A stretch of DNA of 64,000 nucleotides from assembly GCA_964559455.1 (NCBI GenBank), contig CAZLHO010000003.1, positions 1-64,000 of the forward strand, given 5' to 3'. The stretch is from CAZLHO01 sp964559455. Its GTDB lineage: Bacteria > Krumholzibacteriota > Krumholzibacteriia > LZORAL124-64-63. A program made the translations under genes and the position numbers. Every line of letters starts with the position of its first letter. Positions within the stretch are counted from its first letter, which is position 1. The notes below the pieces were generated by a model, which saw only the letters and a program-made list of their open reading frames with translations, was not told where the DNA came from and made no database searches. Below are positions 52,735-62,931 of the stretch, piece by piece.

Positions 52735-53153
52735 TACTCGTCGTCGACCTTCCCCCGCGCCCGCTTGACCGACGACCGCCGCTTCTTCTCCTCCAGCCGC
52801 TTCCGCTGCGACGCAGCCGAAGGCTTCGTCGCCCTGCGCGGGCGGGGCTGCTCCGTGGCCCTGCGGATCAGTTCGGCCAGGCGGTCCAGGGCGTCCTGGC
52901 GGTTGCGCTCCTGGGTGCGGCGGCGGCGGGCGTCGATCACGATCACGCCCTCGTTGGTGGCGCGGGCGCCGGCCAGCGACAGCAGGCGCGCGCGGACGTC
53001 GTCGGGAAGCGAAGGTGAGTGGAGGGCGTCGAAGCGCAGCTGGACGGCGGTGGCCACCTTGTTCACGTTCTGGCCGCCGGGCCCGCTGGCGCGGACGAAG
53101 GCGAACTCCAGCTCTTCGTCGGGAATGGCGATGCGGTTCGTGACGCGGAGCAA
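52734..53153 (-). CDS. arfB: ArfB-type ribosome rescue peptidyl-tRNA hydrolase
   Basis: A 139-residue class I release-factor-like protein. VRASGPGGQNVNKVATAVQL contains the GGQ motif that hydrolyses peptidyl-tRNA, near residue 24, and NEGVIVIDARRRRTQERNR is the following family block. The Lys/Arg-rich tail (AASQRKRLEEKKRRSS) enters the mRNA channel of stalled ribosomes. TTG 53153 preceded by GGGAGG gives the usual 138-140 residue length; upstream extension is not protein-like. Confidence 0.88.
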   Translation of the reverse strand: MLRVTNRIAIPDEELEFAFVRASGPGGQNVNKVATAVQLRFDALHSPSLPDDVRARLLSLAGARATNEGVIVIDARRRRTQERNRQDALDRLAELIRRATEQPRPRRATKPSAASQRKRLEEKKRRSSVKRARGKVDDE

Positions 53154-53313
53154 GGCGGCCTCCCGGAGGGTGCGGGGCGCGGGACGGATCGCCGCCAGTA
53201 TGGTCGCTGGGGGGCGATCCTGTCCAGGACGCCAGGGGGGTTGACGCGGACGGAAGCCGCGACGAAACTGGGAGCTCCCGCAGACCGCCACCGCATTCCG
53301 AGGAGAGCGCCTC

Positions 53314-54684
53314 ATGCCCGAGATCCCCAACTGCTTCAAGGCCTATGACATCCGCGGCCGCGTGCCCGATGAGCTGGACGCCGGCCTGGCCCGGCGCATC
53401 GGCCGCGCCGCCGTCGCCCACCTGGGCGGACGCCGCTTCTGCGTGGGGCGCGACATCCGCGACAGCAGCCCCGAACTGGCCGCGGCCGTGGCGGCGGGGC
53501 TGACCGACGCCGGCGCCGACGTCCAGGACCTGGGCCTCTGCGGCACCGAGCAGGTCTATTTCGCGACCTTCAGCCGGAAGCTGGACGGCGGCGTGATGGT
53601 CACCGCCAGCCACAATCCGGTCGGCTACAACGGCCTGAAGATCGTCCGCGAGCAGGCCCGCCCGGTCAGCGGCGACTCGGGGCTGCGCGACATCGGCGCC
53701 CTGGCCGTGGGCGGCGGGCTGGAACCGGCCGCGCAGCCGGGAACCGTCACCGCCGCGCCCTGCGACGAGGCCTTCGTGCGCTTCCTGCTGGACCTGGTCG
53801 ATCCCGCCTCGCTGCCGCCGCTGAAGATCGTGGTCAACGCCGGCAACGGCTGCGCCGGACCGATCCTGGACCGGCTGGAGCCCGCCCTGCCCGTCAGTTT
53901 CGTGCGCGTCAACCACGAGCCCGACGGCAGCTTCCCCAACGGCGTGCCCAACCCCCTGCTGCCCGGGAACCGGGCCGCCACCGCCGACGCCGTCCGCGCC
54001 CACGGCGCCGACCTGGGCCTGGCCTGGGACGGCGATTTCGACCGCTGCTTCTTCTTCGACGAGAGCGGCGCCTTCGTCGAGGGCTACTACCTGGTCGGCC
54101 TGCTGGCCCGCGCCGCCCTGCGCCGCGCCCCGGGGGCGAGCGTCGTCCACGACCCGCGCCTGGTCTGGAACACCCGGGCCGTGGTCGAGGCCGGCGGCGG
54201 CGTGGCGGTGCAGCACAAGGCAGGCCACGCCTTCATCAAGGAGCGCATGCGCGCCGAGGACGCCGTCTACGGCGGCGAGATGTCGGCCCACCACTACTTC
54301 CGCGAGTTCGCCTACTGCGACAGCGGCATGATCCCCTGGCTCTTCGTGCTGCAGGAGATGGCCGCGACCGGGAAGCCCCTGTCGGCCCTGGTGGCCGAGA
54401 TGCAGCGCGATTTCCCGGCCAGCGGCGAGATCAACCGCCGCGTCGCCGATCCCGCGGCCGTGCTGGCCGCGATCGAGAAGCGCTACGGGCCCGAGGCGCG
54501 GGAGCTGGACCGCACCGACGGCCTGTCCTTCGACATGGGGCAGTGGCGTTTCAACCTGCGGGCCTCGAACACCGAGCCCCTGCTGCGTCTGAACGTCGAG
54601 GCCCGGGGCGACGCCGACCTGATGCGCCGGCGCACCGACGAGGTCCTGGCCGTGCTCCGGGATCTGGGCGCCGAGGATTCCTGA
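53314..54684 (+). CDS. manB: Phosphomannomutase/phosphoglucomutase
   Basis: A 456-residue alpha-D-phosphohexomutase that interconverts hexose-6- and -1-phosphates for nucleotide sugars. Motifs: CFKAYDIRGRVPDELD (start), VMVTASHNPVGYNGLK with the phospho-Ser (about 95), WDGDFDRCFFFDE (metal loop), GEMSAHHYF (sugar loop) and LRASNTEPLLRLNVEA (phosphate loop). Form and length match the CpsG/ManB group. Ends 20 bases before the next gene. Confidence 0.93.
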   Translation: MPEIPNCFKAYDIRGRVPDELDAGLARRIGRAAVAHLGGRRFCVGRDIRDSSPELAAAVAAGLTDAGADVQDLGLCGTEQVYFATFSRKLDGGVMVTASHNPVGYNGLKIVREQARPVSGDSGLRDIGALAVGGGLEPAAQPGTVTAAPCDEAFVRFLLDLVDPASLPPLKIVVNAGNGCAGPILDRLEPALPVSFVRVNHEPDGSFPNGVPNPLLPGNRAATADAVRAHGADLGLAWDGDFDRCFFFDESGAFVEGYYLVGLLARAALRRAPGASVVHDPRLVWNTRAVVEAGGGVAVQHKAGHAFIKERMRAEDAVYGGEMSAHHYFREFAYCDSGMIPWLFVLQEMAATGKPLSALVAEMQRDFPASGEINRRVADPAAVLAAIEKRYGPEARELDRTDGLSFDMGQWRFNLRASNTEPLLRLNVEARGDADLMRRRTDEVLAVLRDLGAEDS

Positions 54685-54704
54685 GCCGCGCCGGGGAGGC
54701 CGCC

Positions 54705-55613
54705 ATGCGGATGCGGACGACGACCCTGATCCTGCTGGCCGCAGTCCTGGTCGCCCTGGCGGCCCTGCGGCCCGGCGCGCCGGCGGCCGACGCCGCCGAC
54801 GAGGTCGCGTCGCCGGCGGATGCGTCCCCGGGCGAGGGCTGGAGCCGGCTGGAGCCCGGCCTGGAGCTGGGCGTCTTCACGGCGCCGGTCCCCGCCGCCT
54901 CGGGCGAGTCCCGCATCCGCGTCCTGCGCGTGGACGTCCGCCGCTGGGAGCTGGTCCTCTGCAACACCTCGGCGCCGGGCGAGGGCGAGCTCCATTCGGC
55001 CCGGGAATGGTGCCGGCGCCGGGGGCTGGCCGCGGCGATCAACGCCGGCATGTTCCAGGCCGACGGCCAGACCGGCGTCTCGCTGATGCGCACCCGCGAC
55101 CACGTCAACAATCCCCGGTTGAGCAGGGACAACAGCGTGCTCGCCTTCGACGCCGGCGACGCCGCCCTGCCGCCGGTCACGCTCATCGACCGCCAGTGCG
55201 ACGATTTCGAGGCCCTGGCCGAAGGCTACGGAACCCTGGTCCAGGGCATCCGCATGGTCTCGTGCCGCGGCAACAACGTCTGGGCCCCGCAGGAGCGCCG
55301 CTACAGCACGGCCGCCCTGGCCGTCGACGGCGCCGGCCGGGTCCTGCTGATCCACTGCCGCTCTCCCTACAGCACCCACGACCTGATCGAGAACCTGCTC
55401 GCCCTGCCCCTGGACATCGCGCGGGCGATGTACCTCGAGGGCGGGCCCCAGGCCCAGCTGGCCGTCGAGGCGGGCGGACGCAGCCTGGAGTTCGTGGGCA
55501 GCTATCGGACGGGATTGCTGGAGAGCGACCTCAACACGATCGGCTGGCCGGTGCCCAACGTCCTGGGCGTGGCGCGCCGCAAGGCGATCCAGCAGGGCGG
55601 CGGCGAGCAGTAG
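54705..55613 (+). CDS. Exported phosphodiester glycosidase-family protein
   Basis: A 302-residue protein with signal peptide (LILLAAVLVALAALRPGAPA). LAAAINAGMFQADGQTGVSL, NNPRLSRDNSVLAFD and, near the end, IARAMYLEGGPQAQL match the NAGPA/DUF2233 family, where the DGG or EGG motif lies in the active site. Such proteins cleave sugar phosphodiesters in the envelope. Start ATG 54705 has GGGGAGG upstream. Follows the phosphomannomutase and is probably co-transcribed with it. Confidence 0.75.
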   Translation: MRMRTTTLILLAAVLVALAALRPGAPAADAADEVASPADASPGEGWSRLEPGLELGVFTAPVPAASGESRIRVLRVDVRRWELVLCNTSAPGEGELHSAREWCRRRGLAAAINAGMFQADGQTGVSLMRTRDHVNNPRLSRDNSVLAFDAGDAALPPVTLIDRQCDDFEALAEGYGTLVQGIRMVSCRGNNVWAPQERRYSTAALAVDGAGRVLLIHCRSPYSTHDLIENLLALPLDIARAMYLEGGPQAQLAVEAGGRSLEFVGSYRTGLLESDLNTIGWPVPNVLGVARRKAIQQGGGEQ

Positions 55614-55630
55614 GCGGGCTCGAAAACGAC

Positions 55631-55668
55631 GAAGCGGGCGCCCCCTTGTTCGAGGGGACGCCCGCTTC
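55631..55668. terminator. Convergent bidirectional hairpin terminator
   Basis: A 15-bp stem with one mismatch (55631-55645 with 55654-55668) and an eight-base loop lies between two convergent gene ends. Short T runs are lacking but both strands would fold. Confidence 0.6.
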
Positions 55669-55693
55669 TCCATGTCGGCCATCGGCCGTTCTG

Positions 55694-56233
55694 CTAGCGG
55701 AACAATTCCTTCACGCCGCCCCAGGTCGTGTCCGCGTCGTCGACGGGGACCGTCAGGTAGGCGCAGGTGCCGGCGGCGGGCGTCGAGGCGCCCTGGCCGT
55801 CGCTCAGCGAGACGAAGCTGAAGCTGGGGTGGGGGATGGTGTTCAGGCGGCCGTAGTAGACCAGGAACTCGCCGGTGAAGAGGGTCAGCTCGCCGAGCAC
55901 GACGGGCTGGCCGGCCGGATCCACGGGAACGTCCAGGGTCAGTTCGAGGCCGGTCTTGGCGCTGCCGATCGCCGTGCCGCCGAAGTAGATCTCGTCCAGG
56001 ATCGTGATGTCGGGAAGGATGTCCAGCATGAAGGCCGCCCCGGCGATGGGGGTGTCGCTGAAGGCCAGGACCCAGGCGGTGTGCGTCTCGTCGTTGCCGC
56101 CGTTCAGGACCGCGTGGGCCTGCAGGCCGTCGGTGTCGAAGTAGACGCCGACCGAAGGGGTCTGGGCGACGGCGAGGACGGGGGTCAGGCCCAGGGCGAG
56201 GGCCAGGATCAGGATCGTTCGCATTCTCTTCAT
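55694..56233 (-). CDS. Secreted hypothetical protein
   Basis: 179 residues from ATG 56233 (AAGGAGC upstream) with a clean signal peptide ending VLAVAQ. The mature protein is rich in beta strands (VGVYFDTDGLQAHAVL, FMLDILPDITILDEIYFGG, LTLFTGEFLVYYGRL) and has an Asp-rich finish. The layout looks like a cohesin- or carbohydrate-binding-like beta sandwich, but I cannot assign a family. A good promoter is seen upstream. Confidence 0.65.
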   Translation of the reverse strand: MKRMRTILILALALGLTPVLAVAQTPSVGVYFDTDGLQAHAVLNGGNDETHTAWVLAFSDTPIAGAAFMLDILPDITILDEIYFGGTAIGSAKTGLELTLDVPVDPAGQPVVLGELTLFTGEFLVYYGRLNTIPHPSFSFVSLSDGQGASTPAAGTCAYLTVPVDDADTTWGGVKELFR

Positions 56234-56325
56234 GGGGGGCTCCTTTGGCTGCGGTCGTCCCGGCGGGGTTAAGCCGCCGGCGGGGGCGGCCGGTAAATAC
56301 CGGATTATTTCCGTCTCTTTTACAA

Positions 56326-56354
56326 ACAATATTCGCATCGTCGCAGATAGTCAA
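56326..56354 (-). promoter_or_regulatory. Sigma-70-type promoter of the secreted-protein gene
   Basis: On the minus strand TTGACT (56349-56354) and TATTGT (56326-56331) stand 17 bases apart in an AT-rich patch, giving a leader of about 85 bases before ATG 56233. Confidence 0.5.
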
Positions 56355-56436
56355 TATTAAATTTGAGTATTATTGTCTTTTTTTAAATGGGCGTCGATGT
56401 TGCCATAGATCAACAAGTTGGGCGAATGGATGGAAA

Positions 56437-56460
56437 GGGCCGCGTCAGAGGACGCGGCCC
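56437..56460 (-). terminator. Hairpin terminator of the M29-like gene
   Basis: Perfect 10-bp stem GGGCCGCGTC / GACGCGGCCC with a four-base loop, 30 bases beyond the stop of the minus-strand peptidase gene, followed on that strand by TTTCC. Confidence 0.65.
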
Positions 56461-56489
56461 GTAGGGAGGCAGGCGGCGGGCGCGCCGGG

Positions 56490-57635
56490 CTAGAAGACGT
56501 CCACGTAGAGCCCGTCGCGCATCAGGGGGCGCGGGCCGTCGGGGCCGTCGAGGTCGACCGAGACGACCCGGATGCGGGGCTGCACCTCGGGGATGTAGAC
56601 GCGGTCGATGTGGACCACGGCCTCCGGCGAGGAGAAGTCGCCCGGGCCCACGACGCCGCCGAAGTGGTCGCTGCGCCCGAAGGCCACGTGCAGGCCCAGC
56701 TTCTCGTCCAGCAGGATGCTGCCGGTCGGCGCCAGGCCGAAGTCGCCGAGCACGCCCAGGCCCAACTCCGAGAGGTTGGCGTAGGCCGGCTCGTCGACGA
56801 TGCGGCGGGCCTCGGCCCTGCTCGCCTCGCCCTCGCTCAGCACTGCGACGGCGCGGTTGCCCTCGATGCGGTAGACGACGACCTCGTCGCCGAACTGCAC
56901 GGGCAGCTCGCCGCGGCCGCCGCTGGGGTCGCCCGGGCGCTCGCCCTCGTAGGGCACGATGTAGGTCTCGCCCGAGGGCAGGTTGCCGGCGACGCCGTTG
57001 GCGGGGAAGAGGCCGCCCGAGGCGTGGCTCTCGCGGTGGCGCAGGTCCAGGTCGAGCCGGTGCTCGCGGCCGTCGGCGGCCAGGACCAGGCGGGCCCCGA
57101 CGGCCGGATCCAGCAGCTCCTTGAGCGCCAGCACGCGCCGGTTGACCTCGCCGTAGTCGATCCTCAGGGCGGGGATCATCGACGGCAGGAAGCCGGGCAT
57201 CGTCGCGGCCCGCAGGGCGCGCCCGCGGCAGGCCACCTTCATCGGCGCGGTGGCCGAGAGCTCGGTCGGGGCCAGCACCATGCTGTGGGCCGCGAAGAGC
57301 TCGGCGAAGGGCAGGGTCGCGCGGCCGGCCAGCTCGTCGGCGTGGTGCAGCGCCGCGCCACCGGGGGCCGGGACGCAGTCCGGCGGCAGGTCGGCGTTGT
57401 TGCCCCCGGCGTTGCGGTACCAGGCCAGGGTCACCGTTGCCGGGGCGCCGGCGGCGCCGTCCAGCAGGCGGACCCACTCGGCGGCCATCCCGCGCCGGGC
57501 GCGCCAGTCGGGGTTGTCGGCCACGCGGGCGTCGGGCAGGTCCACGATCACGGCCAGGCCGCGATCGTCGTCGCCGGGAAGGAAGACGCGCCGGACCAGT
57601 TGGACGAGGTCGTCTGCGGACAGGGATTCGTTCAT
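56490..57635 (-). CDS. M29-family-like aminopeptidase
   Basis: A 381-residue cytoplasmic protein. ANGVAGNLPSGETYIVPYEG matches the NxPxGE metal-ligand loop of M29 aminopeptidases, and LLDEKLGLHVAFGRSDHFGG followed by AVVHIDRVY gives the Glu, His and HxD ligands in the family order. The N-terminal half is the alpha/beta domain of the family but less conserved. Probably a cobalt- or zinc-dependent aminopeptidase; activity is inferred. Divergent from the NYN gene. Confidence 0.6.
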   Translation of the reverse strand: MNESLSADDLVQLVRRVFLPGDDDRGLAVIVDLPDARVADNPDWRARRGMAAEWVRLLDGAAGAPATVTLAWYRNAGGNNADLPPDCVPAPGGAALHHADELAGRATLPFAELFAAHSMVLAPTELSATAPMKVACRGRALRAATMPGFLPSMIPALRIDYGEVNRRVLALKELLDPAVGARLVLAADGREHRLDLDLRHRESHASGGLFPANGVAGNLPSGETYIVPYEGERPGDPSGGRGELPVQFGDEVVVYRIEGNRAVAVLSEGEASRAEARRIVDEPAYANLSELGLGVLGDFGLAPTGSILLDEKLGLHVAFGRSDHFGGVVGPGDFSSPEAVVHIDRVYIPEVQPRIRVVSVDLDGPDGPRPLMRDGLYVDVF

Positions 57636-57816
57636 GGGGATCGCTCCGGAGTCTGGAGAGGTGGGATGACCGTGCCGGGCGGCAGTATAGCATCGTCCCC
57701 GGGCCGCGGGAAGGATTTGGGTGGCACTCCACGCGCCCATGTGGCTATGTTGCAACCGGAAAACGGCGCGGCCCCCTTCCGGGACTCCGCCCCGCAACGT
57801 CTGCAAGGAGCTCCGC

Positions 57817-58941
57817 ATGAGCCAGAACCGCGAGACCAACCTCGCCCTTTTCATCGATTTCGACAACGTCGCCCTGGGCGCGCGCGACGCGCGCAAGCGC
57901 TTCGACATCCGCCCCGTGCTCGAGCGCATCCTCGAGAAGGGCAAGATCATCATCAAGAAGGCCTATGCGGACTGGAGCTACTACCAGGACTACATGGCCG
58001 ACCTGCACGGGGCCGCGATCGAGCTGATCGAGGTGCCCTCGCCCCGGGTCAGCGGCAAGAACAGCGCCGACATCCGCCTGGTCGTGGACGCCATGGACCT
58101 GTGCTACAGCAAGGACCACATCGACACCTTCGTCATCATCTCGGGCGACTCCGACTTCTCGCCCCTGGTGTCGAAGCTGCGCGAGAACAACAAGTCGGTC
58201 ATCGGCATCGGCATGAAGGATTCCAGCTCGAAGCTGCTGATCCGCAACTGCGACGAGTTCATCTTCTACGACGACATCATGCACGCGCCGGCGCCGGCTC
58301 GCGCGGTGCGTCTGGACGACGTCCCGCCCGAGAAGCGCAAGCTCTTCAGCCTGATCCTGACCACCCTGCAGGGCCTGATGCTCGAGCACAAGGGCGTGCT
58401 CTACTCGTCGCTGATCAAGGACACGATCAAGCGCAAGAAGCCCGACTTCAATGAGGGCAACTGGGGCTACGGCTCGTTCGGCGAGCTGCTGGAGGACGCC
58501 CAGGCCCACGGCCTGCTCTCCGCCCGCCGCGACGAGGCCGCCGGCGGCACCTGGGTCGTCGAGGCCCTGGGCGGCGAGGCCGCGCCGGCGCGCCAGGGCA
58601 ACGGACGCAAGACCTCGCGCCGGCGTTCGCGCCGCCGGGGTGGCGCCGGAGCCCGCGAGGGCGCCGACAGCCAGGCCGCGGCCGAGACCCCGGCCGAGAA
58701 GAAGGCGTCGGCCGCAGCGGCCGAGAAGAAGGCGCCGGCTCCCGCGGCGGAGGCCGCCCCGGCGAAGAAGGGCGCGAAGAAGACGACGGCCGCCAAGGCC
58801 ACGGCCGCGAAGAAGAAGACGACGGCGAAGAAGACGACCGCCGCCAAGAAGACGACGGCGAAGAAGACGACGGCCAAGAAGACCACCACGCGCAAGAAGA
58901 CCGCCAAGAAGGCCGCGACGAAGAAGGCGGCCGGCAGCTAG
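57817..58941 (+). CDS. NYN-LOTUS RNase-like protein with histone-H1-like tail
   Basis: A 374-residue protein in three parts. Residues 5-160 are a NYN/LabA-like PIN-fold domain: ALFIDFDNVALG, NSADIRLVVDAMD and TFVIISGDSDFSPLV supply the acidic metal-binding residues of a nuclease. Residues 170-240 are a LOTUS/OST-HTH domain (LFSLILTTLQGLMLEHKGV and YGSFGELLEDAQAHGLL). From 265 on the protein is a run of Lys-Ala-Thr repeats, such as KKTTAKKTTAAKKTTAKKTT, like bacterial histone-H1 tails, which bind nucleic acid. RNA turnover or nucleoid association is plausible. Confidence 0.85.
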   Translation: MSQNRETNLALFIDFDNVALGARDARKRFDIRPVLERILEKGKIIIKKAYADWSYYQDYMADLHGAAIELIEVPSPRVSGKNSADIRLVVDAMDLCYSKDHIDTFVIISGDSDFSPLVSKLRENNKSVIGIGMKDSSSKLLIRNCDEFIFYDDIMHAPAPARAVRLDDVPPEKRKLFSLILTTLQGLMLEHKGVLYSSLIKDTIKRKKPDFNEGNWGYGSFGELLEDAQAHGLLSARRDEAAGGTWVVEALGGEAAPARQGNGRKTSRRRSRRRGGAGAREGADSQAAAETPAEKKASAAAAEKKAPAPAAEAAPAKKGAKKTTAAKATAAKKKTTAKKTTAAKKTTAKKTTAKKTTTRKKTAKKAATKKAAGS

Positions 58942-58977
58942 CCGGCCGCGCCGCCGGTCTTCGCGATGGAGAGAGCG

Positions 58978-61290
58978 ATGCCGCAGCCCACGGCCAAGAC
59001 GCCCTGGCGCCAGGACTTGAACCATTTCCGTCGCCGCGACCCGGTCCTCTACGAGAAGATCATCCGCTTCCTGATGCTCACCCTGCACAAGGAGGGCATC
59101 ATGCGGATGGAGCAGATCGAGCTGAACGTCAGCCGCATCCTGGGCAACCCCGACTTCCTGCACTGGACCGATCCCAACCGCCTCGAGCCCGCCCTGACCA
59201 TGAAGGAGCTGCAGGCCCTGCGGGAGCTGGTGATCCAGTACGCGTCGCACCACTGGGACGACGCCCGCATGAAGCAGCTGATCATGCTCGCGATCACGAA
59301 GGACGTCGCCCTGCGCCTCGAGGAGAAGGCCGACGACCCCTTCAGCACCTGGGACGGGATCCGCGCCGAGGTGCTGAAGTTCTGCGACCTGGCGCCGGGC
59401 GGCCCCGCGCTGCCCATGTCCGCCGTCCGCGGCGCCCGCGTGGCCCTGATTCGCCGCCTGCTCACCGACCAGCTCGAGCTGCTGCGCGTGGCTCGCGACA
59501 CCCTGACCGTCCGCGACATCGCCGACATCATCACGCGCGTGATCGGCCCGGCGCGGGGCCTGGGCAAGCTGGGCGGCAAGGCCACCGGCTTCATCCTGGC
59601 CCACGACGTGCTGAACAAGGCCCGCGACGAGGGCCGTCCGGTCGGCGACTTCACGACCCCCCTGACCTACTACGTCCGCTCCGACGTGATGCTCGAGTTC
59701 GTCAAGATGAACGGGCTCGAGGAGGTCATCGACATCAAGTACGGCGACGTCGAGGAGCTGCGCAGCGAGTACCGTCTGCTCAAGCAGTTCTTCCGCAACG
59801 GACGCTTCCCGCGCTACGTCGTCTCGAACCTGGCGCGGATGCTGCGTCGGCTGGGCGAGGTGCCGCTGGTGGTGCGCTCGAGCAGCCTGCTCGAGGATCG
59901 CCTGGGCGCCGCCTTCTCGGGCAAGTACCAGAGCGTCTTCGTGGCCAACCAGGGTCCCCTGAGGCAGCGGCTGAGCGAACTGCTGGGCGCGATCACGCAG
60001 GTCTACGCCAGCATCTTCACGCCGGACGCCATCCAGTACCGCGACGAGCGGGGCCTGCTGGACTTCAAGGAGGAGATGGCCTGCATCATCCAGCCGGTCG
60101 TGGGCCAGCGCCTGGGCCGCTACTGGCTGCCGGCCTTCGCGGGTGTCGCCTTCAGCCTGAACGAGTACCGCTGGTCGCCGCGGCTCGAGCGCGGGAACGG
60201 CATGGTGCGGCTGGTGGCCGGCCTGGGCACGCGCGCCGTCGACCGCGTGGGCGAGGACTATCCCCGCCTCTTCAGCCCCGGCCAGCCCCGCCTGCGCACC
60301 AACGTGCATCCCGACGAAGTGCTGCGCTACAGCCAGCGCCTGGTCGACGTCATCGACCTGGAGGAGAACAAGTTCGCCACGATCCCCCTGGAGGCCCTGC
60401 TGCGGGAGCGGGGGGGGCGCTTCCCGGCCGGCGAGCGCATCTTCTCGGTCTTCCGCGACGGCGACCTGCTGCCGCAGACGGGCATGCTCTTCAACATCGA
60501 CCCCCGCGACCTGATCGTCACCTTCAACGGCTTGATCGAGCGCACGCCCTTCGCCGCGCAGATGAAGGCGATCCTGGACACCCTGGCCGAATCCTGGCGG
60601 GCGCCCGTCGACGTGGAGTTCGCCCACGACGGCCGCAAGCTCTACATCCTGCAGTGCCGCCCCCAGAGCCGCGGCGAGAAGCACGAGAAGGTGCGCATCC
60701 CCGGCGGCGTGCCTTCCGCCGACCGCATCTTCTCGGCGAACCGCTTCGTGCAGATGGCCCACGTGCGCGACATCGACTACGTGGTCTACGTGCCGCCCGA
60801 GGCCTACGAGCAGGTGGAGTTCTACGACGACCTGGTGGAGATCGGCCGCGCGGTGGGCGAACTGAACCGGCTGCTGCCCCACCGCCGCTTCATCCTGATC
60901 GGTCCCGGGCGCTGGGGAAGCCGCGGCGACATCAAGCTGGGCGTGCGCGTGGAGTACGCGGACATCAACCACTCGCGGATGCTGGTCGAGGTGGCCCGCC
61001 GCAAGGGCGGCTACGTGCCCGACGTCTCCTTCGGCACGCACTTCTTCCAGGACCTGGTCGAGGCCGACATCGCCTACCTGCCCCTCTACCCCGACGAGCC
61101 GGACGTGGTCTTCAACGACGACTTCCTGGCCCGCTCCCCGAGCGTCCTGGCCGAGGTCCTGCCCCGCCGCGCCGAGCTGGCCGACGTGGTGCGCGTGATC
61201 CGCGTGCCGGACGTGACCGGGGGCCGCCGCCTGCATGTGGCCATGGACGCCGACCGCGACCGGGCGCTGGCCTACATCGGCGAGGGGTAG
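58978..61290 (+). CDS. PPDK_N-domain protein without phosphotransfer domains
   Basis: A 770-residue protein. The region about 195-560 is the nucleotide-binding N-terminal domain of PEP synthase/pyruvate phosphate dikinase (GLGKLGGKATGFILAHDVL, VPLVVRSSSLLEDRLGAAFSGKYQSVF, DRVGEDYPRLFSPGQPRLR, VDVEFAHDGRKLYILQCRPQ). The swivelling His domain and the PEP barrel are absent. The first 150 residues are helical and unrecognised; the last 200 (IGPGRWGSRGDIKLGVRVEYADINHSRM region) are conserved in similar stand-alone proteins of unknown role. Start ATG 58978 follows GGAGAG; ATG 58966 is possible. Follows the NYN gene by 36 bases, so they are probably co-transcribed. Confidence 0.75.
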   Translation: MPQPTAKTPWRQDLNHFRRRDPVLYEKIIRFLMLTLHKEGIMRMEQIELNVSRILGNPDFLHWTDPNRLEPALTMKELQALRELVIQYASHHWDDARMKQLIMLAITKDVALRLEEKADDPFSTWDGIRAEVLKFCDLAPGGPALPMSAVRGARVALIRRLLTDQLELLRVARDTLTVRDIADIITRVIGPARGLGKLGGKATGFILAHDVLNKARDEGRPVGDFTTPLTYYVRSDVMLEFVKMNGLEEVIDIKYGDVEELRSEYRLLKQFFRNGRFPRYVVSNLARMLRRLGEVPLVVRSSSLLEDRLGAAFSGKYQSVFVANQGPLRQRLSELLGAITQVYASIFTPDAIQYRDERGLLDFKEEMACIIQPVVGQRLGRYWLPAFAGVAFSLNEYRWSPRLERGNGMVRLVAGLGTRAVDRVGEDYPRLFSPGQPRLRTNVHPDEVLRYSQRLVDVIDLEENKFATIPLEALLRERGGRFPAGERIFSVFRDGDLLPQTGMLFNIDPRDLIVTFNGLIERTPFAAQMKAILDTLAESWRAPVDVEFAHDGRKLYILQCRPQSRGEKHEKVRIPGGVPSADRIFSANRFVQMAHVRDIDYVVYVPPEAYEQVEFYDDLVEIGRAVGELNRLLPHRRFILIGPGRWGSRGDIKLGVRVEYADINHSRMLVEVARRKGGYVPDVSFGTHFFQDLVEADIAYLPLYPDEPDVVFNDDFLARSPSVLAEVLPRRAELADVVRVIRVPDVTGGRRLHVAMDADRDRALAYIGEG

Positions 61291-61321
61291 GCCGGGGCGC
61301 GGTCCCGGGCGGAGAAAAGAA

Positions 61322-61350
61322 AACCGGCGGCCCCTCCGGGACCGCCGGTT
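61322..61350. terminator. Convergent terminator between the PPDK_N gene and gdhA
   Basis: A 9-bp stem AACCGGCGG / CCGCCGGTT (61322-61330 with 61342-61350). On the minus strand it is followed by TTTTCTTTTC, so it ends gdhA well; on the plus strand the following CTTCACT is weaker. Confidence 0.7.
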
Positions 61351-61436
61351 CTTCACTCTGCGGGAGGTCGCGACCGATTCGCGAGCGACTTTCGCGAAGC
61401 GAGGAGTCGAGCGGATCGCGTCGCGGCCGAGCCCGC

Positions 61437-62723
<1,287 letters not shown>

Positions 62724-62931
62724 GCCGATCCCCTTCCGGGAAACAACTCGTTATATGTGCGCGGGACGTGGCGCGCCGGCGGAAGTGGCGCGGCGCGGGA
62801 CGGGCCGCAGGGGGGTACAGGTGGCGTAACGCCACGACAAATCTAGTCAGCCGAAGGCCGGGGACCAAAGGAAATCGGACCCGCTCGCGCAGGTCCGACT
62901 CCTTGGTGAGGGATCGTTTACGTCTTTGATT
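62724..62931 (-). other. Intergenic region with hairpin
   Basis: Between the TPR gene and gdhA on the same strand. A stem of about 15 bp with mismatches (62862-62879 with 62891-62905) can end the upstream transcript; the rest is the gdhA leader. No coding frame or promoter is clear. Confidence 0.4.

Noticed and set aside
58800..58940. Tandem repeat of AAGAAGACGACG-type units as a separate repeat element
   Set aside because: It is the coding sequence for the Lys/Thr/Ala-rich tail of the NYN protein in frame, so it is explained by the protein.
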